Shown: in pieces, positions 33,498 to 42,758 of the stretch
Position numbering within the stretch: the stretch's first letter is position 1
Layout of the letters: each line of letters starts with the position of its first letter
Source: CAWDMN01 sp963803155
GTDB taxonomy: Bacteria > Acidobacteriota > Terriglobia > Versatilivoradales > Versatilivoraceae
Length of the DNA stretch: 64,000 nucleotides
Assembly (NCBI GenBank): GCA_963803155.1
Contig: CAWDMN010000040.1
Coordinates: 79,410-143,409, forward strand
Direction of reading: 5' to 3'
Notes under the pieces: generated by a model
What the model was told of the DNA's origin: nothing
The model's database searches: none
The model's input: only the letters and a program-made list of their open reading frames with translations
Made by a program: the position numbers and the translations under genes

Positions 33498-34685
33498 TCA
33501 AATGGTTCCCCCGCAATACTCTTGGTAATCTGCCTCAACTTGTTTGGCATAAGAGGCAGCATAGCCAAGCAATTCCTCTTGCCATCCCGACGACTGGGAA
33601 AATTCAATCAAGCTGTCCGCAATGGAGGATCCCTGGCGGCCACTGCTTCGCAAATGAGACCACGCCGTCACTTCTCCCATGGTCTCCACCAAATCTTCCA
33701 GGCGAGACAGCTTTCCATGCCAGTTGGTGAGGTCGATCTTGTCCTCGGTGGGCTGCAGTTCGTGGAGCACATAAGGTTTGTTTCTAATGGTGACGGAGGT
33801 CAGCAGGGCTGGGCTGATGGCTTGTGCACGCTGTTGAATCGCCACTACTCTTTCGGCTTCACTCCTCCAATGAGGTTGGGCCGGCGTGAGATAAGGATTC
33901 AATGAGGAAGGAAATTCTTCTTTGAGGTCCAGGAGGTAATTCTTGTCGGGAGAACCTTTTCCTTCCACGAGAAGAATGTAGCGGTCCACTCCCAGACTCC
34001 CGACCCCCGCGATACGGTGAGCGACATCGAGAATTTGATAAAAGCCCGGCTGCTCCTGGCTCTTAGCCCAAAGTGCCATAAACTCCTCGATTGCTTTTCT
34101 CTCTTCGGGAGTGACAGGCGTAGTATGCTTTCCGTCAAGAATTATCCGCCTTTTGTCTGCCTTATATTCAGTCTTTTTGTCCAAGAAATCCTTTCGTTTT
34201 CTCTGTTCTATGCTCTCCAAGAGTTCACGCACCATGCCTTCCGCGGTTTCCCGCTCAATGGTTTTTGCTTTTCCCGTCGACAATGCCGCTGCATAGGCTC
34301 TGAGGCATCGTGTGGCAAGATCCAAAGCCTTGGCTTCCCCCAAATTCAAGGGCCGGGAAGCCACATGGATACTGGTGAGCAGCCGGGCCAGTTCCCAACT
34401 GCAGGGGGCCAGCGCGGACTCGTCAAAATCGTTCAAATCAAAGTAAACCAGGCGGTTGTCTCCTTTGTAGCACCCGAGGTTTTGTAAATGCAAATCGCCG
34501 CTAATCCACACCGGTGGGGCGTTGTTGAGCATGGTTTCACGAGGCCAATCCTCATAAAAAAGGTGGCAAGTGCCCCGATAAAAAACAAAACTGCTTTCCC
34601 GCATATGAGCGTATTTCAGCTTCAATCGCTCCGGATTACGCCCTTCGTTGAATCGCTGAACTCTTTGAAGGATATGATGTGTCAT
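33498..34685 (-). CDS. DUF2252-family protein
   Basis: A 395-residue protein of the DUF2252 family, which has a kinase-like fold and no established function. Family landmarks are WISGDLHLQNLG and VYFDLNDFDES, placed like a kinase catalytic loop and metal-binding loop, followed by AGVGSLGVDRYILLVEG and KPYVLHELQPTEDKIDL. The start at 34685 (MTHHILQRV) has AAGGGGA five bases upstream; an in-frame start at 34730 has none. It is a lone gene divergent from the reductase at 35077. Confidence 0.9.
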   Translation of the reverse strand: MTHHILQRVQRFNEGRNPERLKLKYAHMRESSFVFYRGTCHLFYEDWPRETMLNNAPPVWISGDLHLQNLGCYKGDNRLVYFDLNDFDESALAPCSWELARLLTSIHVASRPLNLGEAKALDLATRCLRAYAAALSTGKAKTIERETAEGMVRELLESIEQRKRKDFLDKKTEYKADKRRIILDGKHTTPVTPEERKAIEEFMALWAKSQEQPGFYQILDVAHRIAGVGSLGVDRYILLVEGKGSPDKNYLLDLKEEFPSSLNPYLTPAQPHWRSEAERVVAIQQRAQAISPALLTSVTIRNKPYVLHELQPTEDKIDLTNWHGKLSRLEDLVETMGEVTAWSHLRSSGRQGSSIADSLIEFSQSSGWQEELLGYAASYAKQVEADYQEYCGGTI

Positions 34686-35076
34686 ATTTCCCCTTTTTCT
34701 CTGACCTTGGAGCTGCAGAGTCATTGCCACAATACTAATTTACTCTAACAAAGATCGCGGCAGGAAAGGTGCGGGTACAAGTGCAAAAAAAATATAAGTT
34801 GCTGTTTTTCCAATGGAACAACTATGTGGCAGGCCGCTTGTGCGATTGCCGTGACAGCCGAAATGGCGCTCTGGCCGACTATAATCGGACGATTCATGAA
34901 GGGCCGGCAAACGAACGAACCGTCCCTATTAAAGGCCACGCGGCACTGCTCCCCTTTTGCTAAATTATTCGAGGCTATTGGCAGCCATGGAAACTTTCGG
35001 CATCTCTACTTCTCGGATTACCCCCATCTATGAGTCGATGTGTTATTTTGATAAGGATAATTGGAAAGGATAAGCC
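34686..35076. other. Divergent intergenic region
   Basis: About 390 bases separating the DUF2252 gene and the MDR reductase gene, which must hold both promoters. No clear promoter hexamer pair, hairpin or gene was recognised. Confidence 0.45.
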
Positions 35077-36084
35077 ATGGCACAAAAAATGAATCATCAA
35101 TGGTGTTTGGCGGCACGACCGGTAGGGATGTTCAAAGAGACTGATTTTGATTGGCGGGAAATTCCCGTTCGAGAATTGGCTGAAGGGGAAGTGTTGGTGC
35201 GAAATCTTTACCTCTCGCTGGATCCCACCAATCGAGGCTGGGCAGGAGAAGCAGCCACTTATTTGCCTCCGGTGAGCATCGGTGAAGTTATGCGCGGCAT
35301 TGCCGTGGGAAAAGTGGAAGAATCCCGTCATCCCAATTTTCCGGCCGGAACCTTGGTGCAGGGAATGATCGGATGGCAGGAATTTCTGCTGGGCAATGGC
35401 GCGGGTCTTACTCCGCTAACTTGGGATCCGGCACTGCCGCTCACGGCGTACTTTGGCCTTTTGGGTCACATCGGCCTTACGGCGTATTTCGGTCTGCTGG
35501 AAATCGGGAAACCTCAGCCGGGGGAGACTCTTATGGTGTCCGCGGCGGCGGGGGCTGTCGGCTCATTGGTTGGACAAATTGGAAAAATCAAAGGATGCCG
35601 GGTGGTAGGGATTGCCGGCAGCGATGAAAAGTGCCGGTGGATTACTCAGAAATTGGGTTTTGACGCTGCCATCAACTATAAAACTGACCCGCTCCAGCAA
35701 AGTCTTCAAAAGCACTGCCCCGGCGGGGTTGATGTCTATTTCGAGAATGTCGGCGGGCAGATCCTGGATGTCGTGCTCGGCTTGATCAACAATCGTGCCA
35801 GAATTGTCCTCTGCGGGTTGATTTCCCAATACAATGCCAAGCGGCCAGTCCCGGGGCCTTACAATTTCCCCCAAATCCTGATCAAACGGGCTCGGGTAGA
35901 AGGCTTTATCGTGCTGGACTATCTGGGACGGGCGAGGGAGGCGGCAAAAGAGCTGGTTGAGTGGCATCGTGCGGGCAAGCTCAAGTACCGCGTCGATGTT
36001 GTGGAAGGACTGAAGAACGCTCCCACCGCCATCAATAAGCTATTCGATGGTTCGCACCAGGGGAAATTGATTGTGAAGATTTAA
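35077..36084 (+). CDS. Zinc-independent MDR-family NADP-dependent oxidoreductase
   Basis: A 335-residue medium-chain reductase related to leukotriene B4 dehydrogenase and curcumin reductase CurA, which reduce the double bond of enones using NADPH. The cofactor-binding loop is VSAAAGAVGSLVGQIGKIKG (about 150-170), followed by VVGIAGSDEK. No zinc-ligand cysteines are present. The LTAYFGLL echo (PLTAYFGLLGHIGLTAYFGLL) is normal for this family. The start has AAAGGA ten bases upstream. It is a single gene; the physiological substrate may be a reactive aldehyde or quinone. Confidence 0.93.
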   Translation: MAQKMNHQWCLAARPVGMFKETDFDWREIPVRELAEGEVLVRNLYLSLDPTNRGWAGEAATYLPPVSIGEVMRGIAVGKVEESRHPNFPAGTLVQGMIGWQEFLLGNGAGLTPLTWDPALPLTAYFGLLGHIGLTAYFGLLEIGKPQPGETLMVSAAAGAVGSLVGQIGKIKGCRVVGIAGSDEKCRWITQKLGFDAAINYKTDPLQQSLQKHCPGGVDVYFENVGGQILDVVLGLINNRARIVLCGLISQYNAKRPVPGPYNFPQILIKRARVEGFIVLDYLGRAREAAKELVEWHRAGKLKYRVDVVEGLKNAPTAINKLFDGSHQGKLIVKI

Positions 36085-36187
36085 CGGAAGATCACGGTTG
36101 GTTTCTCAATTTTTAGCACAAGAAAAAGGTTGGGATGGAAATAGGATATTCTCTTCTCTGGCAGGTTGTGGACCTGGAGGGGTGCCT

Positions 36188-38254
36188 CTATTTTCGGACC
36201 AGGTAGAGCGGTGCTCCTTTCTTCAATTCAAGGGTCAGTACCCTCTCCAGACCTGATGAACTCGCGGGGATAAGCTCTATCTCATTTTCCTCGCCGATGG
36301 CGTTCACGCAAAGGTACTCCCCTTCGGGGACTGTCAATTGAATGGAAGCATCATGATTAGGGTTCCAAATGGCCATGGTCAACCGGTTGGAATCCTGAGC
36401 ATCCGTGAATCGAAAGCCAAATGTGCCGATGGGCACAACCAATGGGCCAGCCATCTTTTTGTTCTTGAGAAGGCGGGCCATTGTGACATATGCCGCATAG
36501 GCAGGTTTGGGTTGAAAGTCCCTGTATAGGATGCCCAAAGTGTGTTCAAAATAGAAAGGATCATCTCCGTCATCCCGAAAATCATACCAAAAGGTTCTTG
36601 GTTCAATACCGGAAACAATCGAGCAGAGATAGCTGCGGGCAATCAGTTCCGCTTGTGATCTTAACGTCACCGGCTGGAAATCCTGATCGGCTGCATTATG
36701 CGGCGTATGAGTAGCCCAACCCATTTCCGTAAGCCAGACTGGACGGGGACTCCCGTCGGGGAGCTTTACCATGTCAGATGCTTTTTTCAAGTCCTGGATA
36801 AAATCAGCGTCATCCAGCGTTTTTCGATAAGGATGAATGGTCAAGATGTCAAAGGGCGTTTTCAACGCAAGCATTTTTTCGATGAATCCGTAGTCAATCC
36901 CGGCTGTGGAAATGCCTAATACCTGAGCGGAAGGATCTATTTCCTTAATGGCTTGGTGACTTTTAATAAGCAACTTTGCGTACAGTTCCTTGGGGCCTTG
37001 CCAGAAAAAGATGTTGGGTTCATTCCAGATTTCCCATTGGTGAATGTCGATCTTGTAACGTTTGACAAGCTCCCGCAAAAAATCGGCGTACTGTTCCACT
37101 CCTTCGTCGGTGTAGCCTTTAGACCATGGGGGGAAATAGGCGACGATGGCATAAACGGTAATTCCGTTCGCTTTTGCCACTTTTAGCAGATAGTCCTGGT
37201 GCTCCCAGTGAAATTCCCCCGGACGGGGTTCTATCCGCTGCCATTCGAAATCTTCGCGAGACCATTTTACTCCCGCCTCCCGGGCTTTTCGGGCGACCTT
37301 TTCCATTTCAGCCCCTTCATACCGGCCCAGGTAGATTCCCATACCAAAAGGCGAGTCGGGCGCCAGTGTTGTATCCTGATGTCGATAGGGAGGAGCCAGC
37401 CAGCAAGGCTTTACGATAAGGACCTCCTGACCAGGAAGGATGAGGCTGATTTCTGCCTCAACAAATTTCCTGGATGGGATCGACTTTGGAGCAGAGATAA
37501 TTAATGAAAGTTTTTTCATGCCGGACAAAATTTTCACGGATTGGCTCCCCTGGCCTAGTTCCTGGCTAGTCCAATCGCGGAGCTTCCAGGACAATTTGCC
37601 CGTCAGGGGAATATCGGCAAGGGACCGGAGTTCAGCCTGAAAGCTGGGACTTGATTTATCCGTTGAGCTGCGTGCCGTCAGCAGAACACGCTTGTTGGCT
37701 GGAACGATTCCCTCCACCGTCATATCAGCCAACTTTATCTCGCAGCGGTCTCTCCGGCCGGCGGCCTCAAAACGAATTTCTCCAATGCGCAGCGGACCGT
37801 GCCTTTTCCCATCGTTTTCCCCTTCAAACCACTGCCAGCCGGGCCCTGGCGGGGCTTCAATTTCCAGGATGGATGTCCGCAAGCCATTCAGCTCTCCGAC
37901 AATTTTATGGAAAGTCATGAAATGGGTGTTCACGAATAAGTGTACGGGATGACCTGCCGCGTTTCCGCTCAATTTCAGCTTTATCGATTTTACATTTCCC
38001 AGTAAGGACCGGTCGGGAGGGATCAGGGATATCCATTGGGCACCCTGAGAAAAATCGAGCCTTAGCTTCTCCCTTTCCCATCGGGAATTGCCTATGTTTC
38101 CGAAACCTTCGATCCTCCATTGTTCCGCGGATTCAAATCGATAGGCGGTATAAGAAAAAGGAACCTCAGAAGCCGCCATCGCAAGCTTTGGAATCAAGAG
38201 CAGCAAGGCCCACTGCGCTAGAGAAAATACAAATGCCCGATATTGATATGTCAT
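36188..38254 (-). CDS. Exported clan GH-A glycoside hydrolase (GH39-like)
   Basis: A 688-residue exported glycosidase. The ATG at 38254 has GAGG six bases upstream and begins a signal peptide ending MAMAA. Residues about 30-290 are beta-rich modules that may bind carbohydrate. A TIM barrel follows from about 300: WEIWNEPN holds the acid/base E412 and WLTEMGW the nucleophile E510. A short beta domain (NHDASIQLTVPEGEY) ends the protein, as in GH39 and GH5-type enzymes. The exact family is uncertain. It precedes two UroD-like genes on the same strand, whose role with it is unclear. Confidence 0.87.
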   Translation of the reverse strand: MTYQYRAFVFSLAQWALLLLIPKLAMAASEVPFSYTAYRFESAEQWRIEGFGNIGNSRWEREKLRLDFSQGAQWISLIPPDRSLLGNVKSIKLKLSGNAAGHPVHLFVNTHFMTFHKIVGELNGLRTSILEIEAPPGPGWQWFEGENDGKRHGPLRIGEIRFEAAGRRDRCEIKLADMTVEGIVPANKRVLLTARSSTDKSSPSFQAELRSLADIPLTGKLSWKLRDWTSQELGQGSQSVKILSGMKKLSLIISAPKSIPSRKFVEAEISLILPGQEVLIVKPCWLAPPYRHQDTTLAPDSPFGMGIYLGRYEGAEMEKVARKAREAGVKWSREDFEWQRIEPRPGEFHWEHQDYLLKVAKANGITVYAIVAYFPPWSKGYTDEGVEQYADFLRELVKRYKIDIHQWEIWNEPNIFFWQGPKELYAKLLIKSHQAIKEIDPSAQVLGISTAGIDYGFIEKMLALKTPFDILTIHPYRKTLDDADFIQDLKKASDMVKLPDGSPRPVWLTEMGWATHTPHNAADQDFQPVTLRSQAELIARSYLCSIVSGIEPRTFWYDFRDDGDDPFYFEHTLGILYRDFQPKPAYAAYVTMARLLKNKKMAGPLVVPIGTFGFRFTDAQDSNRLTMAIWNPNHDASIQLTVPEGEYLCVNAIGEENEIELIPASSSGLERVLTLELKKGAPLYLVRK

Positions 38255-38301
38255 AAAATCCTCGCGACGGGTCAAAGCGATTCGCTAGTCATTTTCACGA
38301 C

Positions 38302-39399
38302 CTATGTCCACTTCTCCAGCCGACGCAGGATTTCCGGGCGCGCGGATGGGTCCACGGACATGCAAAGCAATATTCCTTCGGGCCGCAGGGCTTCCATGAA
38401 TGGCTCCAATTCGTCGAGCTCCAAATCAATTACCAGCGATTTGCCTGCCTTCCGTATCCGTTTCAAAAGAGGGATCCACTGCATAATGGGCTGATCCAAC
38501 CCCATTCCCTGAACCCACTGGATGGCATTAATTTCCGGAACCGATAAGATTAAATCCAAGTGCCGTGCCACTCCCTTCCCATCCAGATGATAAATATTAT
38601 GCGACATCGGTTTTACTTCCTCCACCAGGAGGGAATGGCAGAATTCACGGTAGAGGGTGGGGGAAATCATCGAGGCGAAGTCGCAGCTCGGGATATGCAG
38701 CTTTCCTTGGGAGGGAATTCCCATCCAAGTTATGGAAAGTTGCCCACGGCTCTTCAAAATAGCATCGAAATGGTCATAGACTTTCTGGAAATCCCGGGAG
38801 GCAAGCTCAATCAAGCGGCGACACTTGTCGGGTTCCGTGACTAGGTCGATGCAGAATTGTTGAGGGTCCCGCCAAGCAGCGGCAATATCGACTCCTCCGT
38901 GCAAGTCTGTGTATCCTGTCAAATACCAGCCGTTGGCTTTGTCGAGCGCAATGGCAGTCAACTCCTCGAGTTTCCTGAAATATTCGCAATTTAGGTCGAG
39001 GCATAGAGTCTCCATCCCGCTCCAATCCTGGATAATTGGCACGGAATAGGAGGTTACTTCGCCAAAAATAAGCTCCGCGCCGAAGAATGCCGCATAGATT
39101 TCCGGCCCCAAGTTGGGCCAGAATGCCGGGAATGTCTCTCCCAGAAAAATTTCCCCTTCGATGGACGCACGGTAAGAGTCCACCTGGTACTCCGCATCGA
39201 ACCATCGGCTTTTCAAATCGGGCCAGCGCCTTCCTTCCAAGACGCGGGCTTGTGCGTAATCTGCGTTATGGGCGGTGAAACGGATGGGGGGACGATCGAT
39301 CACAGCCTGTTCAAACCAAGCGTAGATGCGCTTCAAGGCCATTTCGAAGTCAGGTTTGTTCTTCAACTCGGGCAGCGAGGGCAAAAATGGTTGCATCAT
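38302..39399 (-). CDS. UroD-like protein (uroporphyrinogen decarboxylase superfamily)
   Basis: A 365-residue TIM-barrel protein of the UroD superfamily. The superfamily includes heme-pathway decarboxylases and corrinoid-dependent methyltransferases such as MtaA and CmuA. It lacks the N-terminal RxxRQAGRY motif of true HemE. The region equal to the HxCG zinc site reads NIYHLDGKG, so one ligand cysteine is replaced by aspartate. It lies 79 bases downstream of a second UroD-like gene and 47 bases upstream of the glycosidase, suggesting one transcript. In related bacteria such genes often travel with sugar catabolic genes, and their real reaction is unknown. Confidence 0.85.
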   Translation of the reverse strand: MMQPFLPSLPELKNKPDFEMALKRIYAWFEQAVIDRPPIRFTAHNADYAQARVLEGRRWPDLKSRWFDAEYQVDSYRASIEGEIFLGETFPAFWPNLGPEIYAAFFGAELIFGEVTSYSVPIIQDWSGMETLCLDLNCEYFRKLEELTAIALDKANGWYLTGYTDLHGGVDIAAAWRDPQQFCIDLVTEPDKCRRLIELASRDFQKVYDHFDAILKSRGQLSITWMGIPSQGKLHIPSCDFASMISPTLYREFCHSLLVEEVKPMSHNIYHLDGKGVARHLDLILSVPEINAIQWVQGMGLDQPIMQWIPLLKRIRKAGKSLVIDLELDELEPFMEALRPEGILLCMSVDPSARPEILRRLEKWT

Positions 39400-39478
39400 T
39401 TGTCCTGTAGATTCCCGTCGAATGGAATCTCACCTTCCAGAGTAATCGGAAATTTCCTGCGCCTTGAAAGCCGTTGTT

Positions 39479-40636
39479 TCAAGTCTGATATGATCCGAAT
39501 TCATGAGCGGCATCATAGAGGGCGAGGATGTTTTCCGGCGGGACATCCATTTGAATGTTGTGCACGCTGTTGAAAATATATCCGCCGTTGGGCTTAAAAG
39601 CCTCGAAATTGAGACGAACATTCTTGCGCACCTCTTCGGGTGTAGCGGAGGGGAGAATTCGCTGGGAATCGATTCCTCCGCCCCAGAAGGAAAGCCGGGC
39701 CCCAAAATTCGCTTTAAGCTTGGATGGAATCATGTCCTTAGCTGCAATCTGCACCGGGTTAAGAATGTCAATGCCATTATCGATGAGATCCGGAATGTAC
39801 GGAATGACTGAACCGCAGGAGTGGTACCAAATCTTGGCAGGCGTACGCGACTTGATGAATTGCACGAGTCGTTTCTGGCGGGGCTTTACCAGAGTGCGAT
39901 AAATTCGAGGCGGCACCAGCGGACCGTTTTGTCCCGCTAGATCATCACCAATCATGATGACGTCCACGACATCTCCCACCTCCTCGAGGAAAAGCCGGAA
40001 CCAATCCATCCAATATTTTAGAGTGCAATCGAGAAGGTACTCCACGATTTCCGGCTGTTCGATCATGTCGATGAATAAATTTTCCATCCCGCGCATGTAC
40101 CAGCAGATTTCGTAGACAACACCGGAAATCCCACTGATGACGGCATAGGGAGTCTCCTCGCGAATCCGCAGGGCGCGCTGTCGCAATCCGGCGAAGCGGC
40201 TGGGATCATCCCCTTTGGGGAAAGGGTGACGCTTGATCTGTTCGAAGGAGAGCCCCGCCAGGGGGGAATGCGAGATGTCGAAATAATTTGGGGTATCGTC
40301 GGGCATCGACCAGGTGACGCCGAATTCATCCGTGAAATCATTCCATGTGCGGCCGCCACGCTGGCGGCGGACCACTTCAGCATGGAAACTCTCCGCACCT
40401 TGTGCCCAAACATATCGTGTGTCTATCCGCAATCGCTCCAGGACGGCTTCGGAAGGCAAGGCAAGTTGCTGGACCAAATCCATGATCACGATGTCTTCGC
40501 TCAATCCCAGATGATCGATTAACCGCTGGTAGGCGAATTTATGTATGCCAGTTTGATTGCCGCCTAAATCGAGTGGGACCCGGTCCGGCTGTTGATGTGA
40601 CAGGGCCGTCAATACCCTTTCGCGTGATGTCAGCAT
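39479..40636 (-). CDS. UroD-like protein, methyltransferase-type (HxCG motif)
   Basis: A 385-residue UroD-superfamily protein starting MLTSRERVLTALSHQQPDRVP, the usual opening of the methylcobamide-methyltransferase-like branch. YHSCGSVIPYIPDLIDNGIDILNPVQ gives the His-x-Cys pair that binds zinc in MtaA- and CmuA-like enzymes. A GGGIDSQ segment near residue 330 completes the site. The start at 40636 is preferred over an in-frame ATG at 40657. It is first in the minus-strand run 40636-36188. With the other two UroD-like genes it suggests methyl-group or demethylation chemistry on a plant-derived compound, inferred only from family and context. Confidence 0.87.
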   Translation of the reverse strand: MLTSRERVLTALSHQQPDRVPLDLGGNQTGIHKFAYQRLIDHLGLSEDIVIMDLVQQLALPSEAVLERLRIDTRYVWAQGAESFHAEVVRRQRGGRTWNDFTDEFGVTWSMPDDTPNYFDISHSPLAGLSFEQIKRHPFPKGDDPSRFAGLRQRALRIREETPYAVISGISGVVYEICWYMRGMENLFIDMIEQPEIVEYLLDCTLKYWMDWFRLFLEEVGDVVDVIMIGDDLAGQNGPLVPPRIYRTLVKPRQKRLVQFIKSRTPAKIWYHSCGSVIPYIPDLIDNGIDILNPVQIAAKDMIPSKLKANFGARLSFWGGGIDSQRILPSATPEEVRKNVRLNFEAFKPNGGYIFNSVHNIQMDVPPENILALYDAAHEFGSYQT

Positions 40637-40657
40637 GGATTTGCATTCCCCCCTCAT

Positions 40658-41043
40658 TCGACTTTTATTTGTGGAGACACGACGATGGAACTGTCTCTTA
40701 GCTTATCATTTGTGACGGATGGAAGGGGAGTGAATAAGGATTAAAGGGGTGCAATCAAAAGTGGCGTTGAGATGATGTGAATCGCGGTGCGGTACATTTT
40801 GGAGTCTGCGGACGTGTCCGCGCCTTTTTCTGGCCCGCCAGTGAGCGGATCGCGCCAGGGAAAGTGGTGACACGATCACTGCACTCTAAAAGACACTCTG
40901 ATTGCCGCTTCTAATTGTTCTCAGGTTTAAAGAGGATTCGGCAGGATGGAAAAAGGAAGCAGAGCCGCCGAGGCGGCTCCGTCCCGCTCTCATTTCCGCT
41001 GGGATTATATTCTTGGGCCGGAGCCTTGCGGCGGAAGGCTTGA
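40658..41043. other. Intergenic region
   Basis: About 385 bases with no convincing gene. Small hairpins occur (for example AGCCGCCGAGGCGGCT near 40969), but none is followed by a T-tract, so I do not call a terminator. Confidence 0.45.
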
Positions 41044-41958
41044 TTACTTCTGCCCCTTGATTCGTGACGGGTCCACTGGACCATTCTCGTCACGCCATGC
41101 CGTTTCAAATGGAACCGGATTGGGGAACAGATCTCTCAATTCCACGATATGCTCACCCTTGGCCAACTCGGAGCCGAGATCGAAAGTGAGCGGGTGATCG
41201 AAATCCCGCTTATAATAAACATAGAGTCGGCGATTAGAGATATCCCAGATGGTGGAATTCAACGTGCCGAATTCCTTCCCCTTCAATGTTGCTCCCACAC
41301 TGATCTCTTTCAACAGCGGAGCCACGGCCTCAGGCGAGGCCTCCTGTATTTGCGGCAGCATCCTCATTCCCCGGTTGTAGCGCGAATTCGGTCCGCCGGC
41401 GGTCTCAGGTTTGGTCAAAAAGTGGTTTGTCATAAAAAGGGTGTCGCCATTGCGTGGAATGACTTTCACTTCTCCGTCGATCCACTCGATGACAGCGGCC
41501 TCCCCGCTTATATCCGCGAGCATGAGATGCACGAAGACTCCGTGTTCGGCGGGCAAGGTGTAAGCTTTGACCATGGCGATGGCCTGTTTTACGGTGGCAC
41601 ATTCCGAGACAATATTTTCCAGGAAATTATGGCGGAAATGAGGTTTGTCGGGATCGTACGGAGTTTCCCCTCGAGGCACGTTGGCATGTGTGATGACGAG
41701 ACCCTGATCGTTCATACATTTCATTCCGACAGAGGTCCATCCGGGAACCGTGTCCATGCTGATGCACATCCGGCCAAACAATCCATCCTTGTTGGGCGTG
41801 ACTTTAAGCTTCATTGAGGTTGTATATGAAGTGTCGGCGTTTCCGCCCACTACGACCTTCCCATTCTTCACGACGGTAATCGCACTGCAGGCAAACAAAG
41901 ATGCAGGCATGATCAGGGACCAGACAATCAAAGCACTCCAGAAAAATCGGTTTTTCAT
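41044..41958 (-). CDS. Exported Ntn-hydrolase (choloylglycine / acyl-transferase-like amidase)
   Basis: A 304-residue N-terminal-nucleophile hydrolase of the choloylglycine/linear-amide or C45-like type. From the ATG at 41958 (GGAG six bases upstream) a signal peptide ends at SLFA-23, and the next residue is C24 in CSAITVV. Signal cleavage would thus expose the catalytic cysteine directly as the new N-terminus. Supporting motifs are GGNADTSYT, GLVITHANV and NHF. It would cleave an amide bond in the periplasm; penicillin V, acyl-homoserine lactones and conjugated acids are family precedents, not predictions. It stands alone. Confidence 0.88.
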   Translation of the reverse strand: MKNRFFWSALIVWSLIMPASLFACSAITVVKNGKVVVGGNADTSYTTSMKLKVTPNKDGLFGRMCISMDTVPGWTSVGMKCMNDQGLVITHANVPRGETPYDPDKPHFRHNFLENIVSECATVKQAIAMVKAYTLPAEHGVFVHLMLADISGEAAVIEWIDGEVKVIPRNGDTLFMTNHFLTKPETAGGPNSRYNRGMRMLPQIQEASPEAVAPLLKEISVGATLKGKEFGTLNSTIWDISNRRLYVYYKRDFDHPLTFDLGSELAKGEHIVELRDLFPNPVPFETAWRDENGPVDPSRIKGQK

Positions 41959-42758
41959 AGATGACTCCATCATTCAGCTTGAGGATTTTACTACCTTCTT
42001 GATCGCCCATTGAGTAGCAGCAGATTGCCGTTTCGTTCATTTTTTTCTTTATAGAAATTGAATGATCTTCCTCGGATTGGCCTCGGCGCATCCAGGAATG
42101 AGAGACAAGCTGGACGCGGCGCCGAATAGTGTCCTTAAGTAGAGTCCTTTAATAAAGGCATAATTTTGAGCTGCGAGGAATGTCCTTCCTTGTAGGGCGT
42201 TTTTATAAAACGTCGGGGAAGCAGCCCCGGCGGTTGACACAACCGCCCTACAGCGTTGACACAACAGGAGGTGCCGCCTTTTCCGGCCTTTTCATTATTT
42301 GTCGAAAACGGACTATATAAATGGACTCTAAGTAACCGCCATCCGGGAGTGACGATTGAAACCTTTCGCCTCCTAATCATGGATGCTCTCGATTTGGCAA
42401 GAATTGCCAGACGGTTTGATCATGAGGCGGAACCCGTTTGTATGAGCCCAATTCAATCCGAATTTTTTTTGATCGCGGAGAAGTCAGTTCAAGGTAAAAT
42501 AAAAATCTCTATGATGGGAATAATGTGCGAATCTAGACCATTTTATCTGACCTTTGTCGAAGTAAATTTATATGAATCTAACATCCGGATTTGAGTGGCG
42601 ATTTCGAAATCGCGGCTGTTGATCTTCAAAATTTCTTTGATTCATCCACTAGGATGCGTGAGGTGGCAACGCCGGCGATTTTGAATCGAAATTCGATTCA
42701 GCCGATCCATCGGTTCCTAAAAGTGGAACGAGATCTCGCCGGCATTGCCTCATCGAAG
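41959..42758. other. Intergenic region with a small inverted repeat
   Basis: About 800 bases between divergent genes. TGTAGGGCG at about 42194 and CGCCCTACA at about 42244 form the ends of a 60-base palindromic repeat with an inner CCCCGGCGG. The remaining frames, including one of 112 codons at 42256-42594, show no recognisable domain and I do not call them genes. Confidence 0.5.

Noticed and set aside
35445..35505. Internal duplication LTAYFGLL...LTAYFGLL in the MDR reductase
   Set aside because: The family normally has a similar echo (AYLGVLGMPGLTAY-like), so this is not a recent duplication.
42256..42594. 112-codon frame upstream of the channel gene
   Set aside because: It starts inside a palindromic repeat, lacks a ribosome site and shows no recognisable domain.
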